Positions 23,594 through 31,853 of a stretch of DNA of 64,000 bases are shown here, piece by piece. The DNA is from G038396625 sp038396625 (GTDB lineage Bacteria; Bacillota; Clostridia; Peptostreptococcales; Thermotaleaceae), in contig CP121688.1 of assembly GCA_038396625.1 (NCBI GenBank), forward strand, positions 372,001 to 436,000. The letters run 5' to 3'. The position numbers and the translations under genes are program-made. A model generated the notes under the pieces. That model was given only the letters and a program-made list of their open reading frames with translations. It did no database searches and was not told where the DNA came from. Numbering within the stretch: position 1 is the first letter of the stretch; each line of letters begins with the position of its first letter.

Positions 23594-25342
23594 ATGGAAA
23601 AAGACCGATTGACGAAAATTAAGGCAATTGAAGCCGTCCGAAAACAAGTAACAATGGTCGGACCAAACACTACTGTAAAAGAACTGAATGAGTTAATGAT
23701 TTTAAAAAAGCAGGAAGAAGTTGTGGTCATCAATGAAGATCATGAAATTATTGGAATTATTACCAAGAATGATCTTGCTAAGAATCTAGCTCGGGGAGTG
23801 GACAAAAGTACGCCTATTAAATACATCATGTCTACGAATGTGATTTGTATGTCTCCAGATAAAGATCTCATAGAACTTCGAGATGAGATGAGAAAAGCAG
23901 GGGTAGGAAGGGCACCAGTCATTGATGAAAAACATAATATATTGGGAATTCTTACAGTTAAATCCATATGCGATGGCTTTTCAAGAAGATTAGAGGAAGT
24001 GGTCAATTATCTTAATGACATCTTGAACAATCTGGAGGAATGTATTTTTGTTATAGATGAAGATGGAAAAATCATATATAACAATCGGGCTGCCGAAGAA
24101 GAATTTGAGCTTTATAAACAAGGATATGATTATACAGTAGAGGATCTATTTACAAAGGATATTGCTGTAAAAATTATGAACAACACAGGCAATATTCAGA
24201 ACATGAAGCTAACGCAAAATCATAAACAATTTTTATTAAATACTTCTAGTTTTCACGATCGATCCAAATCCTTCGGAATGATCGTCAATATGAGAAACAT
24301 TACAGACATGAAAATGATTGAAGAAAAATTAGATAAAACCAATATTCAATTAAAATATTTACAAGAAAAAGTGCAACAAATATCGATGGAGACCTTTTCC
24401 TTAGGGAATATTGTTACCTTAAACAAAGAAATGAAGCACATATTAGAAGTAGCTAAAAGAGTCGCCCAAACCATGGCTACAGTATTAATTACAGGAGAGA
24501 GTGGTACCGGAAAAGAAGTGTTGGCAAAAGCTATTTTTGAAGATAGTGAACGAAAGGACAAAGCCTTTGTGACCATTAATTGTGGCGCTATTCCTTATAA
24601 TCTTTTGGAGAGTGAACTTTTTGGATATGAACAAGGTGCATTTACCGGAGCCAACAAATATGGGAAGGCAGGTATATTTGAATTAGCAGATGGTGGAACC
24701 ATCTTTCTTGATGAAATTGGAGAATTGCCCTTAGATATGCAAGTGAAGCTTTTAAGGGTTTTAGAAGAACAGGTTTTTTATCGAGTTGGAGGAACACGTC
24801 CGATTAAGGTGGACGTACGTATCATTGCAGCTACTAATAGAGACTTAGAGGCAATGATGAAAGAGAATAAATTTAGAGAAGATCTATATTATAGAATCAA
24901 TGTGATTAAATTAGAAATTCCCGCATTAAGAAATCGAAAGGAAGATATACCTGCCTTGATTCATCGTTTTTTAAAATATGCCTGCGAATTTCATCATAAA
25001 AAAGTAGAACAAATTGATAAAGATGTATTAAAAATTCTGTTAGATTATCACTGGCCAGGAAATATACGAGAATTAAAAAATATTGTGGAACGAATGGTGA
25101 TTTTATCCCAAAACAAGCAAATCACATGGGAAGACCTTCCTCCTTATTTATTGGAGCAACCGAAAACGCATAATAGAGGAACAGATATGGGGAAAATGGT
25201 GCTTCAAGATAGGGAAAAAGCAGAGATTCTTCGTCTGCTTAAACTGTATAAAGGAAATAAAAGTAAGGTTGCAAAAAAATTAAATATTCCTCGAAGTACT
25301 TTATATTATAAGCTCAAAATTTTTCAAATAGAAGATGTTTAG
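23594..25342 (+). CDS. Sigma-54-dependent activator with CBS, PAS, AAA+ and Fis domains
   Basis: A 582-residue enhancer-binding protein. Two CBS motifs (about 15-130) and a PAS-like sensor (about 138-240) precede the AAA+ core with Walker A GESGTGKE (301-308), the sigma-54 contact GAFTGA (348-353), Walker B GGTIFLDEIGEL and the arginine-finger region. A Fis-type helix-turn-helix ends it (NKSKVAKKLNIPRSTLYYKL). The CBS pair suggests adenine-nucleotide sensing; the plan resembles PrdR of proline reductase. It follows lpdA, and the sigma-54 promoter at 21186 with palindromic upstream sites is its likely target. Confidence 0.93.
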   Translation: MEKDRLTKIKAIEAVRKQVTMVGPNTTVKELNELMILKKQEEVVVINEDHEIIGIITKNDLAKNLARGVDKSTPIKYIMSTNVICMSPDKDLIELRDEMRKAGVGRAPVIDEKHNILGILTVKSICDGFSRRLEEVVNYLNDILNNLEECIFVIDEDGKIIYNNRAAEEEFELYKQGYDYTVEDLFTKDIAVKIMNNTGNIQNMKLTQNHKQFLLNTSSFHDRSKSFGMIVNMRNITDMKMIEEKLDKTNIQLKYLQEKVQQISMETFSLGNIVTLNKEMKHILEVAKRVAQTMATVLITGESGTGKEVLAKAIFEDSERKDKAFVTINCGAIPYNLLESELFGYEQGAFTGANKYGKAGIFELADGGTIFLDEIGELPLDMQVKLLRVLEEQVFYRVGGTRPIKVDVRIIAATNRDLEAMMKENKFREDLYYRINVIKLEIPALRNRKEDIPALIHRFLKYACEFHHKKVEQIDKDVLKILLDYHWPGNIRELKNIVERMVILSQNKQITWEDLPPYLLEQPKTHNRGTDMGKMVLQDREKAEILRLLKLYKGNKSKVAKKLNIPRSTLYYKLKIFQIEDV

Positions 25343-25458
25343 ATCTGTGAATTGAAAACTTTATTTTAAAATTTCACAAAAACAATGAAAACATCGTTTA
25401 TTTTTATACAAATGGGATATCAATGAGATATAGTCTTTTAATTTGAGGGGGAATTGCA

Positions 25459-26277
25459 ATGAAATTTTCTAAATTAGTTGAAGATATGAGAACCATCAGA
25501 GATTATAAAAAAGAGCCTGTGAATCCACAAATCATCCAAGAGATTATTGATATAGGAAAAAATAGTCAAGGATTTGTACAAGGAAGAAATTTATCCATTG
25601 TATTTATCGATAATGGAAAAGAGATCTTTGAGCAATTATCAGGAAAAGCAGGATATTTTGGAAAGATGATTGAAGCACCTCACTATCTTGCCATTACATC
25701 AAAGGTATTTCCAGGTTATATAGAAAATAGTGGATATATCATGGAATCTATGCGTTTGAAGGCATGGGAATTGGGATTAGGTACATGTTGGCTAAACATT
25801 CAGGATGAAGAAGCATTGAAAGAGCTATTAAAGATTGAAAGTGATGACAAACTGACAGCTTTTGTAGCAATAGGCCATCAATATAAGGGGATCTTCAAAA
25901 AAGATATATCACCAAAAAGTGATCGAATAGGCATTGACAAACTGATATACTTGAATCGCTGGGAAAGCCCATGCCCTATAGAGGAATTAGAGAATAGAGG
26001 TTTTGCAAATGTATTCTATTATGCAAAATTTGCACCATCTTGGGGAAATAGACAGCCTTGGAGATTCATGATAGATAAAGACAAAGTACTGTTAATCGTA
26101 CCAGATCAAGAAGAAGCCAGTATGAAATTAGATGCAGGTATTATGATGCTGTATTTTGAAAAGGCAGCCCATGAGGAAGGGATTCAAGGAAATTGGAAAA
26201 TGACCATGGGAGATGTTGAAAAGAGTACTTATGGTATTCCTTCAGGTTATCAATTGAAAGGTTATTTTGCTGTATAA
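25459..26277 (+). CDS. Nitroreductase-family flavoprotein
   Basis: A 272-residue nitroreductase-fold protein. The start KLVEDMRTIRDYKKEPVN is the usual R-S/T-I-R flavin-phosphate region, with GLGTCWLNIQ and APSWGNRQPWRF later. The second half carries a further nitroreductase-like segment (residues about 175-272), as in two-lobed single-chain forms. FMN and NAD(P)H use are family inference. Substrate unknown. GAGGGGGAATTGCA precedes the ATG. A very strong terminator follows. Confidence 0.82.
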   Translation: MKFSKLVEDMRTIRDYKKEPVNPQIIQEIIDIGKNSQGFVQGRNLSIVFIDNGKEIFEQLSGKAGYFGKMIEAPHYLAITSKVFPGYIENSGYIMESMRLKAWELGLGTCWLNIQDEEALKELLKIESDDKLTAFVAIGHQYKGIFKKDISPKSDRIGIDKLIYLNRWESPCPIEELENRGFANVFYYAKFAPSWGNRQPWRFMIDKDKVLLIVPDQEEASMKLDAGIMMLYFEKAAHEEGIQGNWKMTMGDVEKSTYGIPSGYQLKGYFAV

Positions 26278-26282
26278 AGTTT

Positions 26283-26324
26283 TAAAATCCCCCTGCTGTG
26301 ATCAATCACAGCAGGGGGATTTTA
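26283..26324. terminator. Bidirectional terminator between nitroreductase and hcp
   Basis: A 20-bp perfect inverted repeat (TAAAATCCCCCTGCTGTGAT and complement) with A/T runs outside, between convergent genes. Confidence 0.92.
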
Positions 26325-26327
26325 ATT

Positions 26328-27974
26328 TTATCCTAAAAACATCTTCATATCATCTTCAACATTTGTGATACCACCGATACCAAATTTTTCTACCAGTACA
26401 TTTGCTACATTTGGAGACAAGAACGCTGGTAAGGTAGGACCTAAATGAATTTTTTTCACGCCTAGATATAATAATGCCAATAATACAATAACAGCCTTTT
26501 GTTCATACCATGCAATATTATAGGAAATAGGAAGTTCATTGATATCTGCCAATTGGAATACCTCTTTTAGCTTCAGTGCAATAACAGCAAGAGAGTAAGA
26601 GTCATTGCATTGTCCTGCATCTAATACCCTTGGAATACCACCGATATCCCCTAAATCAAGCTTGTTGTATCGATATTTTGCACAGCCAGCTGTAAGAATC
26701 ACCGTATCTTTAGGTAATGCTTTGGCAAACTCAGTATAGTAGTCTCGACTCTTCATACGACCATCACAGCCTGCCATTACAAAGAATTGCTTGATTGCCC
26801 CTGATTTTACCGCATCAACTACTTTGTCAGCAAGGCTGATGACTGTATTGTGTGCAAATCCTCCAATAATTTCGCCCTTTTCGATCTCTGTTGGAGGAGG
26901 ACATTTTTTTGCATGTTCGATAATTTGTGAAAAATCCTTTGCATTTCCTTCTGCTCTTGCAGGAATATGCTTTACACCTTCAAATCCTGCAGCACCTGTT
27001 GTATAAATTCTATCCTTATAAGAACCCTTTGGTGGAATAATACAGTTTGTCGTCATCAAGATAGGTCCATTAAAGCTTTCAAATTCTTGATCTTGTTTCC
27101 ACCAAGCATTACCATAATTACCTACAAAATGGTCATACTTCTTGAATGCAGGGTAATAATTAGCAGGAAGCATTTCACTGTGGGTATATACATCTACCCC
27201 TGTTCCTTGTGTTTGTTTTAATAACTCCTCCATATCTTTTAGGTCATGACCGCTAATAAGGATTGCGGGATGATTTCTTACACCGATATTTACTTTTGTA
27301 ATTTCAGGATTTCCATAAGTAGATGTATTTGCTTTATCTAATAGTGCCATAGCATCCACACCAAATTTACCACATTCCATGACAAGTGCCACTAAATCAT
27401 CTGCAGACAAGCTATCATCGGTTGTAGCAGCTAAGGCTTTTTGCATAAATCCGTACACGTCTTTATCTTCGTAACCTAAATTAAAAGCATGTTCTGCATA
27501 GGCTGCCATCCCTTTTACACCGTATATCAAAAGCTCTCTTAAAGATCTTACATCTTCGTTTTCTGTCAATAATACGCCGACGTTTTGAGCTTTCTCTATA
27601 AAGGCAGCTACATTATCAGCAGACCAAATTGCGCCATCGTAAGAAACATCCTCTATATTACCACCGGCTTGTAATAATGCATCTTTCATCTCATTTCGTA
27701 AAGTAAGTGCAGTTTTAATCCTATCTACAAAAACTTCAGGATCAAAGTTTGCATTCGTAATCGTTGTAAACAAACTATCCATAATAAATTTATCGATCTT
27801 TTCATTGACAATGCCCAGTGCCCTCGCTTTGGTACTGTAAATAGAGATTCCCTTTAATACATGGATCAGCAAATCTTGTAGGTTGGCAATCTGATCAGTT
27901 TTACCACAGACACCTCTTACTGTACAGCCCGTTCCCTTTGCAGCTTCTTGACATTGATAGCAAAACATACTCAT
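26328..27974 (-). CDS. hcp: Hybrid-cluster protein (hydroxylamine/NO reductase)
   Basis: A 548-residue Hcp. The N-terminal cluster ligands are C5-x2-C8-x8-C17-x5-C23 (FCYQCQ...GCTVRGVC). Hybrid-cluster ligand segments are visible later as GHDLKD, TNCIIPP, MAGCDGR, TAGCAKYRYN and DAGQCNDSYS. Hcp reduces nitric oxide or hydroxylamine in anaerobes. I start at ATG 27974, 9 bases after GGAGG; TTG 27980 in frame is less well placed. Its promoter has a CRP/FNR-type site at -41.5 (28141-28185) and a leader of about 160 bases containing inverted repeats. Confidence 0.97.
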   Translation of the reverse strand: MSMFCYQCQEAAKGTGCTVRGVCGKTDQIANLQDLLIHVLKGISIYSTKARALGIVNEKIDKFIMDSLFTTITNANFDPEVFVDRIKTALTLRNEMKDALLQAGGNIEDVSYDGAIWSADNVAAFIEKAQNVGVLLTENEDVRSLRELLIYGVKGMAAYAEHAFNLGYEDKDVYGFMQKALAATTDDSLSADDLVALVMECGKFGVDAMALLDKANTSTYGNPEITKVNIGVRNHPAILISGHDLKDMEELLKQTQGTGVDVYTHSEMLPANYYPAFKKYDHFVGNYGNAWWKQDQEFESFNGPILMTTNCIIPPKGSYKDRIYTTGAAGFEGVKHIPARAEGNAKDFSQIIEHAKKCPPPTEIEKGEIIGGFAHNTVISLADKVVDAVKSGAIKQFFVMAGCDGRMKSRDYYTEFAKALPKDTVILTAGCAKYRYNKLDLGDIGGIPRVLDAGQCNDSYSLAVIALKLKEVFQLADINELPISYNIAWYEQKAVIVLLALLYLGVKKIHLGPTLPAFLSPNVANVLVEKFGIGGITNVEDDMKMFLG

Positions 27975-28078
27975 TTCCAAATTCCTCCTTTATTCGTCAT
28001 TGTTTTTTTTATACCCATCGAAGGATTCTCATAAACAACAAAACATGCCAATTATACGATGGGGTGATATTGCTATGT

Positions 28079-28098
28079 ATACCCTATAAAAGGGGTAT
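28079..28098 (-). promoter_or_regulatory. Inverted repeat in hcp leader
   Basis: ATACCC-N8-GGGTAT, inside the inferred 5' leader of hcp. The arms resemble operators of the CsoR/CstR family (ATACCC...GGGTAT), but the spacer is longer than usual. It could instead be an RNA hairpin. Confidence 0.35.
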
Positions 28099-28140
28099 GG
28101 TAGAAGACCATGATGGATGATCACTTCATCTTATGTTTTT

Positions 28141-28185
28141 ATTCTATCGCAGGAAAGTTATTACGTATGTGATGAAAATCACATA
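28141..28185 (-). promoter_or_regulatory. CRP/FNR-type class II promoter of hcp
   Basis: TATGTGATGAAAATCACATA at 28166-28185 is a perfect palindrome of the TGTGA-N6-TCACA class. On the minus strand TAGAAT (28146-28141) is a good -10, and the start inferred at 28134 puts the palindrome centre at -41.5. HcpR, a CRP/FNR-family regulator of hcp in many anaerobes, is the natural candidate. Confidence 0.72.
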
Positions 28186-28303
28186 AAGCAAAAAAGACAA
28201 AAAATGCAAAGTATAACGAAAGTTTCAAATGATACATTGGGCAAAAAAAGCAGATAATAAACATGTAAAGGAAATTCATAAAATGATAGAAAGGAGAATC
28301 GTT

Positions 28304-28873
28304 TTGAATAGAAGAAAAAAAATGTTTTTGTGGATTACGATGTGCATGATGCTGGTATTTTTTGTGGCAATGGGATGTACACCAGCAAGAAGACCTATAC
28401 CAGAAAGAGATCGTGTAGATGTTAATGATGAAAGAATAGATGATATGCAGTTGAGAAATGATGATTTAAATGATATAAACATGGGTCACACCGCACCAAG
28501 TAGAAGACCGATTGTAGATGATCTAGAACAAGGAGATTTAGGCTATGGCAATATCCCAAATGAATTTGCAAATAATTTGACCGTAGAAAGAGAAATTGAA
28601 GGAATGACAGGAGTACGTGATGCAGTGGTTATTTTATATAATAATACTGCTTATGTAGGCATAGAAGAAGAAGGAGACGTAGCCACAGAAAATATGAAAA
28701 CAATGCAAGCTGAAATTGCAAGGATTGTTCGATCGAGATTAAATGAGATTGAGCGGGTTTATGTTACTTCTGATATGAATCGTGTAGAAAAATTGAGAAA
28801 TTATGCAGTACAAATCAATAAGGGACGTCCTGTAAGACAATTTATCAATGATATTCAAAACTTATTTAGATAG
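28304..28873 (+). CDS. YhcN/YlaJ-family sporulation lipoprotein
   Basis: A 189-residue lipoprotein. A basic start and hydrophobic stretch lead to lipobox VAMGC (Cys near 24). A low-complexity Asp/Arg linker is followed by the YhcN/YlaJ domain: VEREIEGMTGVRDAVVILYNNTAYVGIE and IARIVRSRLNEIERVYVTSDMNRVEKLRNYA. Such proteins sit in the spore inner membrane or cortex region. I start at TTG 28304 because AAGGAG lies 7 bases upstream and the lipoprotein signal then begins properly; the frame stays open back to 28229. Divergent from hcp. Confidence 0.88.
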   Translation: MNRRKKMFLWITMCMMLVFFVAMGCTPARRPIPERDRVDVNDERIDDMQLRNDDLNDINMGHTAPSRRPIVDDLEQGDLGYGNIPNEFANNLTVEREIEGMTGVRDAVVILYNNTAYVGIEEEGDVATENMKTMQAEIARIVRSRLNEIERVYVTSDMNRVEKLRNYAVQINKGRPVRQFINDIQNLFR

Positions 28874-28876
28874 GAA

Positions 28877-28918
28877 ACAAGAGAAAGGTTTCTCTTGTAA
28901 TTTGAGAAACCTTTCCAC
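28877..28918. terminator. Terminator between lipoprotein and Met/Pro-rich gene
   Basis: Overlapping stems CAAGAGAAA / TTTCTCTTG and GAAAGGTTTCTC / GAGAAACCTTTC between convergent genes; alternative pairings are possible. Confidence 0.65.
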
Positions 28919-28921
28919 AGA

Positions 28922-29293
28922 CTAATATTCCTTGTGCATGCATTGCATAGCTCGAATTCTACATGCCTCTGCCTTACATATATAAGCCATATATTCATGC
29001 ATATGCTCCATATGACATAATTCTTTCATATCCTGTGCGCCCATTACAGGATAGTTTGAAGGCATTTCTCCTGGCATAGATGGAGGCATCGGCATTTCAC
29101 CCATCATCGGTGGATGCATTGGCATTTGACCCATCATTGGACATGGAGGCATCATTCCCATCATAGGCATTTGACCAGGCATCATTCCCATCATAGGCAT
29201 CTGACCGGGCATCTGAGGAGGATACATTGGATTTTCTCCCTCAGGTCCATAGTCCTTCATATAATCTTTCATGTAATCTTCATGCATAGGCAT
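28922..29293 (-). CDS. Met/Pro-rich low-complexity protein, possible spore coat component
   Basis: A 123-residue protein of unknown family. Residues about 20-75 are tandem Met/Pro/Gly repeats (QMPGQMPMMGMMPGQMPMMG, MPMHPPMMGEMPMPP). The C-terminal 40 residues are rich in Met, His and Cys (CHMEHMHEYM, CKAEACRIRAMQCMH). About a third of the residues are methionine or proline. The composition suits a structural coat protein or a soft-metal (copper) binding protein; both are inference. The ATG at 29293 follows AAGGGGG by 8 bases; the frame is open further upstream. Confidence 0.75.
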   Translation of the reverse strand: MPMHEDYMKDYMKDYGPEGENPMYPPQMPGQMPMMGMMPGQMPMMGMMPPCPMMGQMPMHPPMMGEMPMPPSMPGEMPSNYPVMGAQDMKELCHMEHMHEYMAYICKAEACRIRAMQCMHKEY

Positions 29294-29542
29294 TATGTTT
29301 TCCCCCTTAATATCATTTAAGAGTAAATTCATCTCTCTGTTATACAATATGCATCTTTAACAGATTGTGATACAGGTAATAAAAAAATCCTTATTTTATG
29401 ATGCTATAAAGCATATAAATGAAAAGTAGATAAAAATTCCTATGATAGAATAGAAAAATAATCCATAAATTTAAGGATAGAGGTACCTAAATATTACATA
29501 AGCTTCGTATTCTATAAAAACGATCAAAAGGAGGAAAAGGAA

Positions 29543-30634
29543 ATGAAAAAAATTGCAAGCTTTGTTTTAATCTTTGCCATGATGTTTGCTGTGATGGCAG
29601 TACCAAGTTATGCCGAAAAGTCATTTGTACCACCAGGGCTAGCAAAAAAAGGAGGATTACCCCCAGGAATTGCTAAAAAACTGGTAGATATGAAAGGTTA
29701 TGAAGGATTAAAGACGGATGAAATTGTAAGGCTATTAGAAAAGTTAGATTGGAAGGATATAGAGGAAGAAGGAAAAGTAAAAATCATTTCAGATTTTGAA
29801 GGAGTAGTAGAAAGCATTCAGAACGAAACCGTAAAAGTTCGTGTAGGGGACCTACTTGTGATGTTCCAAGTAGATCGTGATTTATCAAATATTGAGATAG
29901 GAGACAGAATCAGAGTAACATTAGATGGGAACAATCAGGTTAAGAGAATTAGCATTATAGGAGAAGAGGATGAACAATCCGTATATGCAAAATTATTGAT
30001 CATCAATGAGGATGAAATTGCTGTGAAAGTAAATGAAAACTTTAAAGTTTATGAGCTAACAGATGACGTAAAAGTATATATTCATGATCAGCGAGAAGCA
30101 CTAGAAGATTTAAAAGAAAACACTATGGTGTATTTAACTTTAGAAGAGAATAAAGTGACGACGATTCGATGGAAGCCTGTTGTGGGTGTAAGTGATTGGA
30201 CCTTTGAGGGAACCCTTGATACAATCGATAGAGATGATAAAGAAATCACTGTGAAAAACAATACTACGAAAAAAAGATTCGAAATAAACAATGATACAGA
30301 TATTAGAATTGATGGAGACGATGAAAGATTTACAGATTTAGAAATAGGGATGAAAGTAGAGGTAACCGTTGAAGATGGTGAGGTAGTAAAAGTCGTTGCA
30401 GAAAACAGAGACGATCATTACGAAGGAAAATTGGTTAAGGTAGCATTTGGGTCCCCAAATCAATTAACCATTCGACGAAATAACCAAGATCAAACATTTG
30501 TTGTAGATGAAGATGTAGAAGTAGAGATTGATGACGATGAAGAAGATTTTGAAGACTTAAGAGAAGAAATCGGCAGTGATATTGAAATAGAAGTAGTTAA
30601 TAATAAAATCGTAGCAATAGAAGTGGAAGATTAA
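29543..30634 (+). CDS. Secreted repeat protein of unknown function
   Basis: A 363-residue exported protein with a classical signal peptide (MKKIASFVLIFAMMFAVMAVPSYA, cleavage near residue 24). A short PPGLAKKGGLPPGIAKK motif follows. From about residue 75 onward it is built from repeated acidic beta-rich modules of about 65 residues (VKVRVGDLLVMFQVD...IEIGDRIRVTLD; IAVKVNENFKVYEL; ITVKNNTTKKRFEIN...LEIGMKVEVTVEDG; LTIRRNNQDQTFVVD), reminiscent of DUF5666-type repeats. Likely wall- or surface-associated. AAAGGAGG precedes the ATG. Confidence 0.82.
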   Translation: MKKIASFVLIFAMMFAVMAVPSYAEKSFVPPGLAKKGGLPPGIAKKLVDMKGYEGLKTDEIVRLLEKLDWKDIEEEGKVKIISDFEGVVESIQNETVKVRVGDLLVMFQVDRDLSNIEIGDRIRVTLDGNNQVKRISIIGEEDEQSVYAKLLIINEDEIAVKVNENFKVYELTDDVKVYIHDQREALEDLKENTMVYLTLEENKVTTIRWKPVVGVSDWTFEGTLDTIDRDDKEITVKNNTTKKRFEINNDTDIRIDGDDERFTDLEIGMKVEVTVEDGEVVKVVAENRDDHYEGKLVKVAFGSPNQLTIRRNNQDQTFVVDEDVEVEIDDDEEDFEDLREEIGSDIEIEVVNNKIVAIEVED

Positions 30635-30642
30635 TAAAAGAA

Positions 30643-30678
30643 AGAAAGTTGCAGGTAAAAGCTGTAGCTTTCTTTTTT
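30643..30678 (+). terminator. Terminator after secreted repeat protein
   Basis: AGAAAGTTGCAG pairs with CTGTAGCTTTCT (two G-U pairs) and is followed by TTTTT. Confidence 0.75.
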
Positions 30679-30779
30679 ATTTAAAGGAAAAATGCTAATT
30701 ATGTCGAAAGTAATAAACAAATGTATAATTATGGATGATGAAAGTGCAGAAAAGCCATAAGTGAAGGGGAGAAGATGAG

Positions 30780-31616
30780 ATGAAGTCTGTAGTAGAAGGA
30801 TATGAAATTTTTGATTCATTTAACAAAGTAATTCCCTATTTATCTATCTTATTTGATGATGATGCATGTTTTGGTCTCGTGGATAAAGAAAAATACCTAT
30901 TTGTGAAAAATGGAAAGACATTAGATTTAAAGACGAAGCCAGGAGATGCTATTCGAGAAGGTGGTGCAGCAGTACAAGCCATACGTACAGGAGAGATCAT
31001 TATAAAAGATGTCTCCAAGGAAGTGTTTGGAATTCCCTTTAAATCCTTTGCCATTCCTATTAAAGACAAGGTAGAGAATATTATTGGCGTCTTTTTAGTA
31101 GGAAAAAGTTTAGAAAAAAAGAACCAGGTTCTTAATCTATCACAAAATTTATCTGCGGCAATGCAGCAGATAGAAGCAGTAATAAACGAGTTTTTCTTTA
31201 AAACAGAAAAGGTTATGGAGACAAATCAAAAAGTATTAGCAAGTGCAGAAGGGGCTAATGAAAGTGTAAAGGATACAGATACAGTTTTAAAGTTTATAGA
31301 AAATATTTCTAAACAAACAAATTTACTAGGACTCAATGCCTCCATTGAAGCAGCAAGGGCTGGAGAATATGGTAGAGGATTTGCGGTAGTGGCGGAGGAA
31401 ATTAGAAAACTTTCTTACTCTAGCAGCGAATCCCTAAAGAAAATAGATGAGGTATTAAAAAATGTCATATATGCAACGGCAAATATCCATGAAAATATGC
31501 AAGAAAGCAGTCATATTGTCAAGGAACAAACAAATAATTTATCCCAAATCGTTACCACGATTGAAGAACTAAGTACGATGACCCAGACGCTAGAGAAAAT
31601 GGCAGAGAAATTATAA
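30780..31616 (+). CDS. Soluble methyl-accepting chemotaxis-like protein
   Basis: A 278-residue cytoplasmic chemoreceptor-like protein with no membrane segment. Residues 1-120 form a small sensor domain (FGLVDKEKYLFVKNG, IPIKDKVENIIGVFLVG) resembling those of short clostridial receptors. Residues 130-278 are a coiled coil with the signalling hairpin NLLGLNASIEAARAGEYGRGF and AVVAEEIRKLS. It likely feeds CheA/CheW. No partner genes adjoin it. It is probably monocistronic. Confidence 0.88.
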   Translation: MKSVVEGYEIFDSFNKVIPYLSILFDDDACFGLVDKEKYLFVKNGKTLDLKTKPGDAIREGGAAVQAIRTGEIIIKDVSKEVFGIPFKSFAIPIKDKVENIIGVFLVGKSLEKKNQVLNLSQNLSAAMQQIEAVINEFFFKTEKVMETNQKVLASAEGANESVKDTDTVLKFIENISKQTNLLGLNASIEAARAGEYGRGFAVVAEEIRKLSYSSSESLKKIDEVLKNVIYATANIHENMQESSHIVKEQTNNLSQIVTTIEELSTMTQTLEKMAEKL

Positions 31617-31668
31617 CATTTTGTGTGATTTGTATTTTATCCCAATATAGCTTTACTTTGTATGCTTT

Positions 31669-31700
31669 TACCCTTGATGGAGGAGATCGAGGGTAGTTTT
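31669..31700 (+). terminator. Terminator after chemoreceptor-like gene
   Basis: TACCCTTGAT / ATCGAGGGTA hairpin followed by GTTTTATTTTG. Confidence 0.7.
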
Positions 31701-31790
31701 ATTTTGTACAGAAGGATATAAAATCTTGTATGCATCTCGAAATTCGATGTTTTTAGATACAAAGATTGGGAACAATATGAATAAACCCTA

Positions 31791-31819
31791 TTGACAAAAG
31801 CAAAGAAAAGGGATATCAT
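31791..31819 (+). promoter_or_regulatory. copA promoter
   Basis: Consensus TTGACA at 31791-31796, 17-base spacer, TATCAT at 31814-31819. Confidence 0.8.
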
Positions 31820-31830
31820 GAAAACAAGAA

Positions 31831-31849
31831 TATACGGTAGGGGGGTATA
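31831..31849 (+). promoter_or_regulatory. Candidate CsoR operator overlapping copA leader
   Basis: TATACGGTAGGGGGGTATA just after the inferred start point. It is a G-tract with TATAC/GTATA flanks, like copper-sensing CsoR operators upstream of copZA in Bacillus. The csoR gene is three genes downstream. The G-tract also acts as the ribosome binding site for copA, so repressor binding would also cover that region of the DNA. Confidence 0.55.
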
Positions 31850-31853
31850 GTAT

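Noticed and set aside
29100..29290. A CRISPR-like or tandem DNA repeat array within the Met/Pro-rich gene
   Set aside because: The repetition follows codon units of a single open frame (Met-Pro-Gly) and lacks spacers of constant length.
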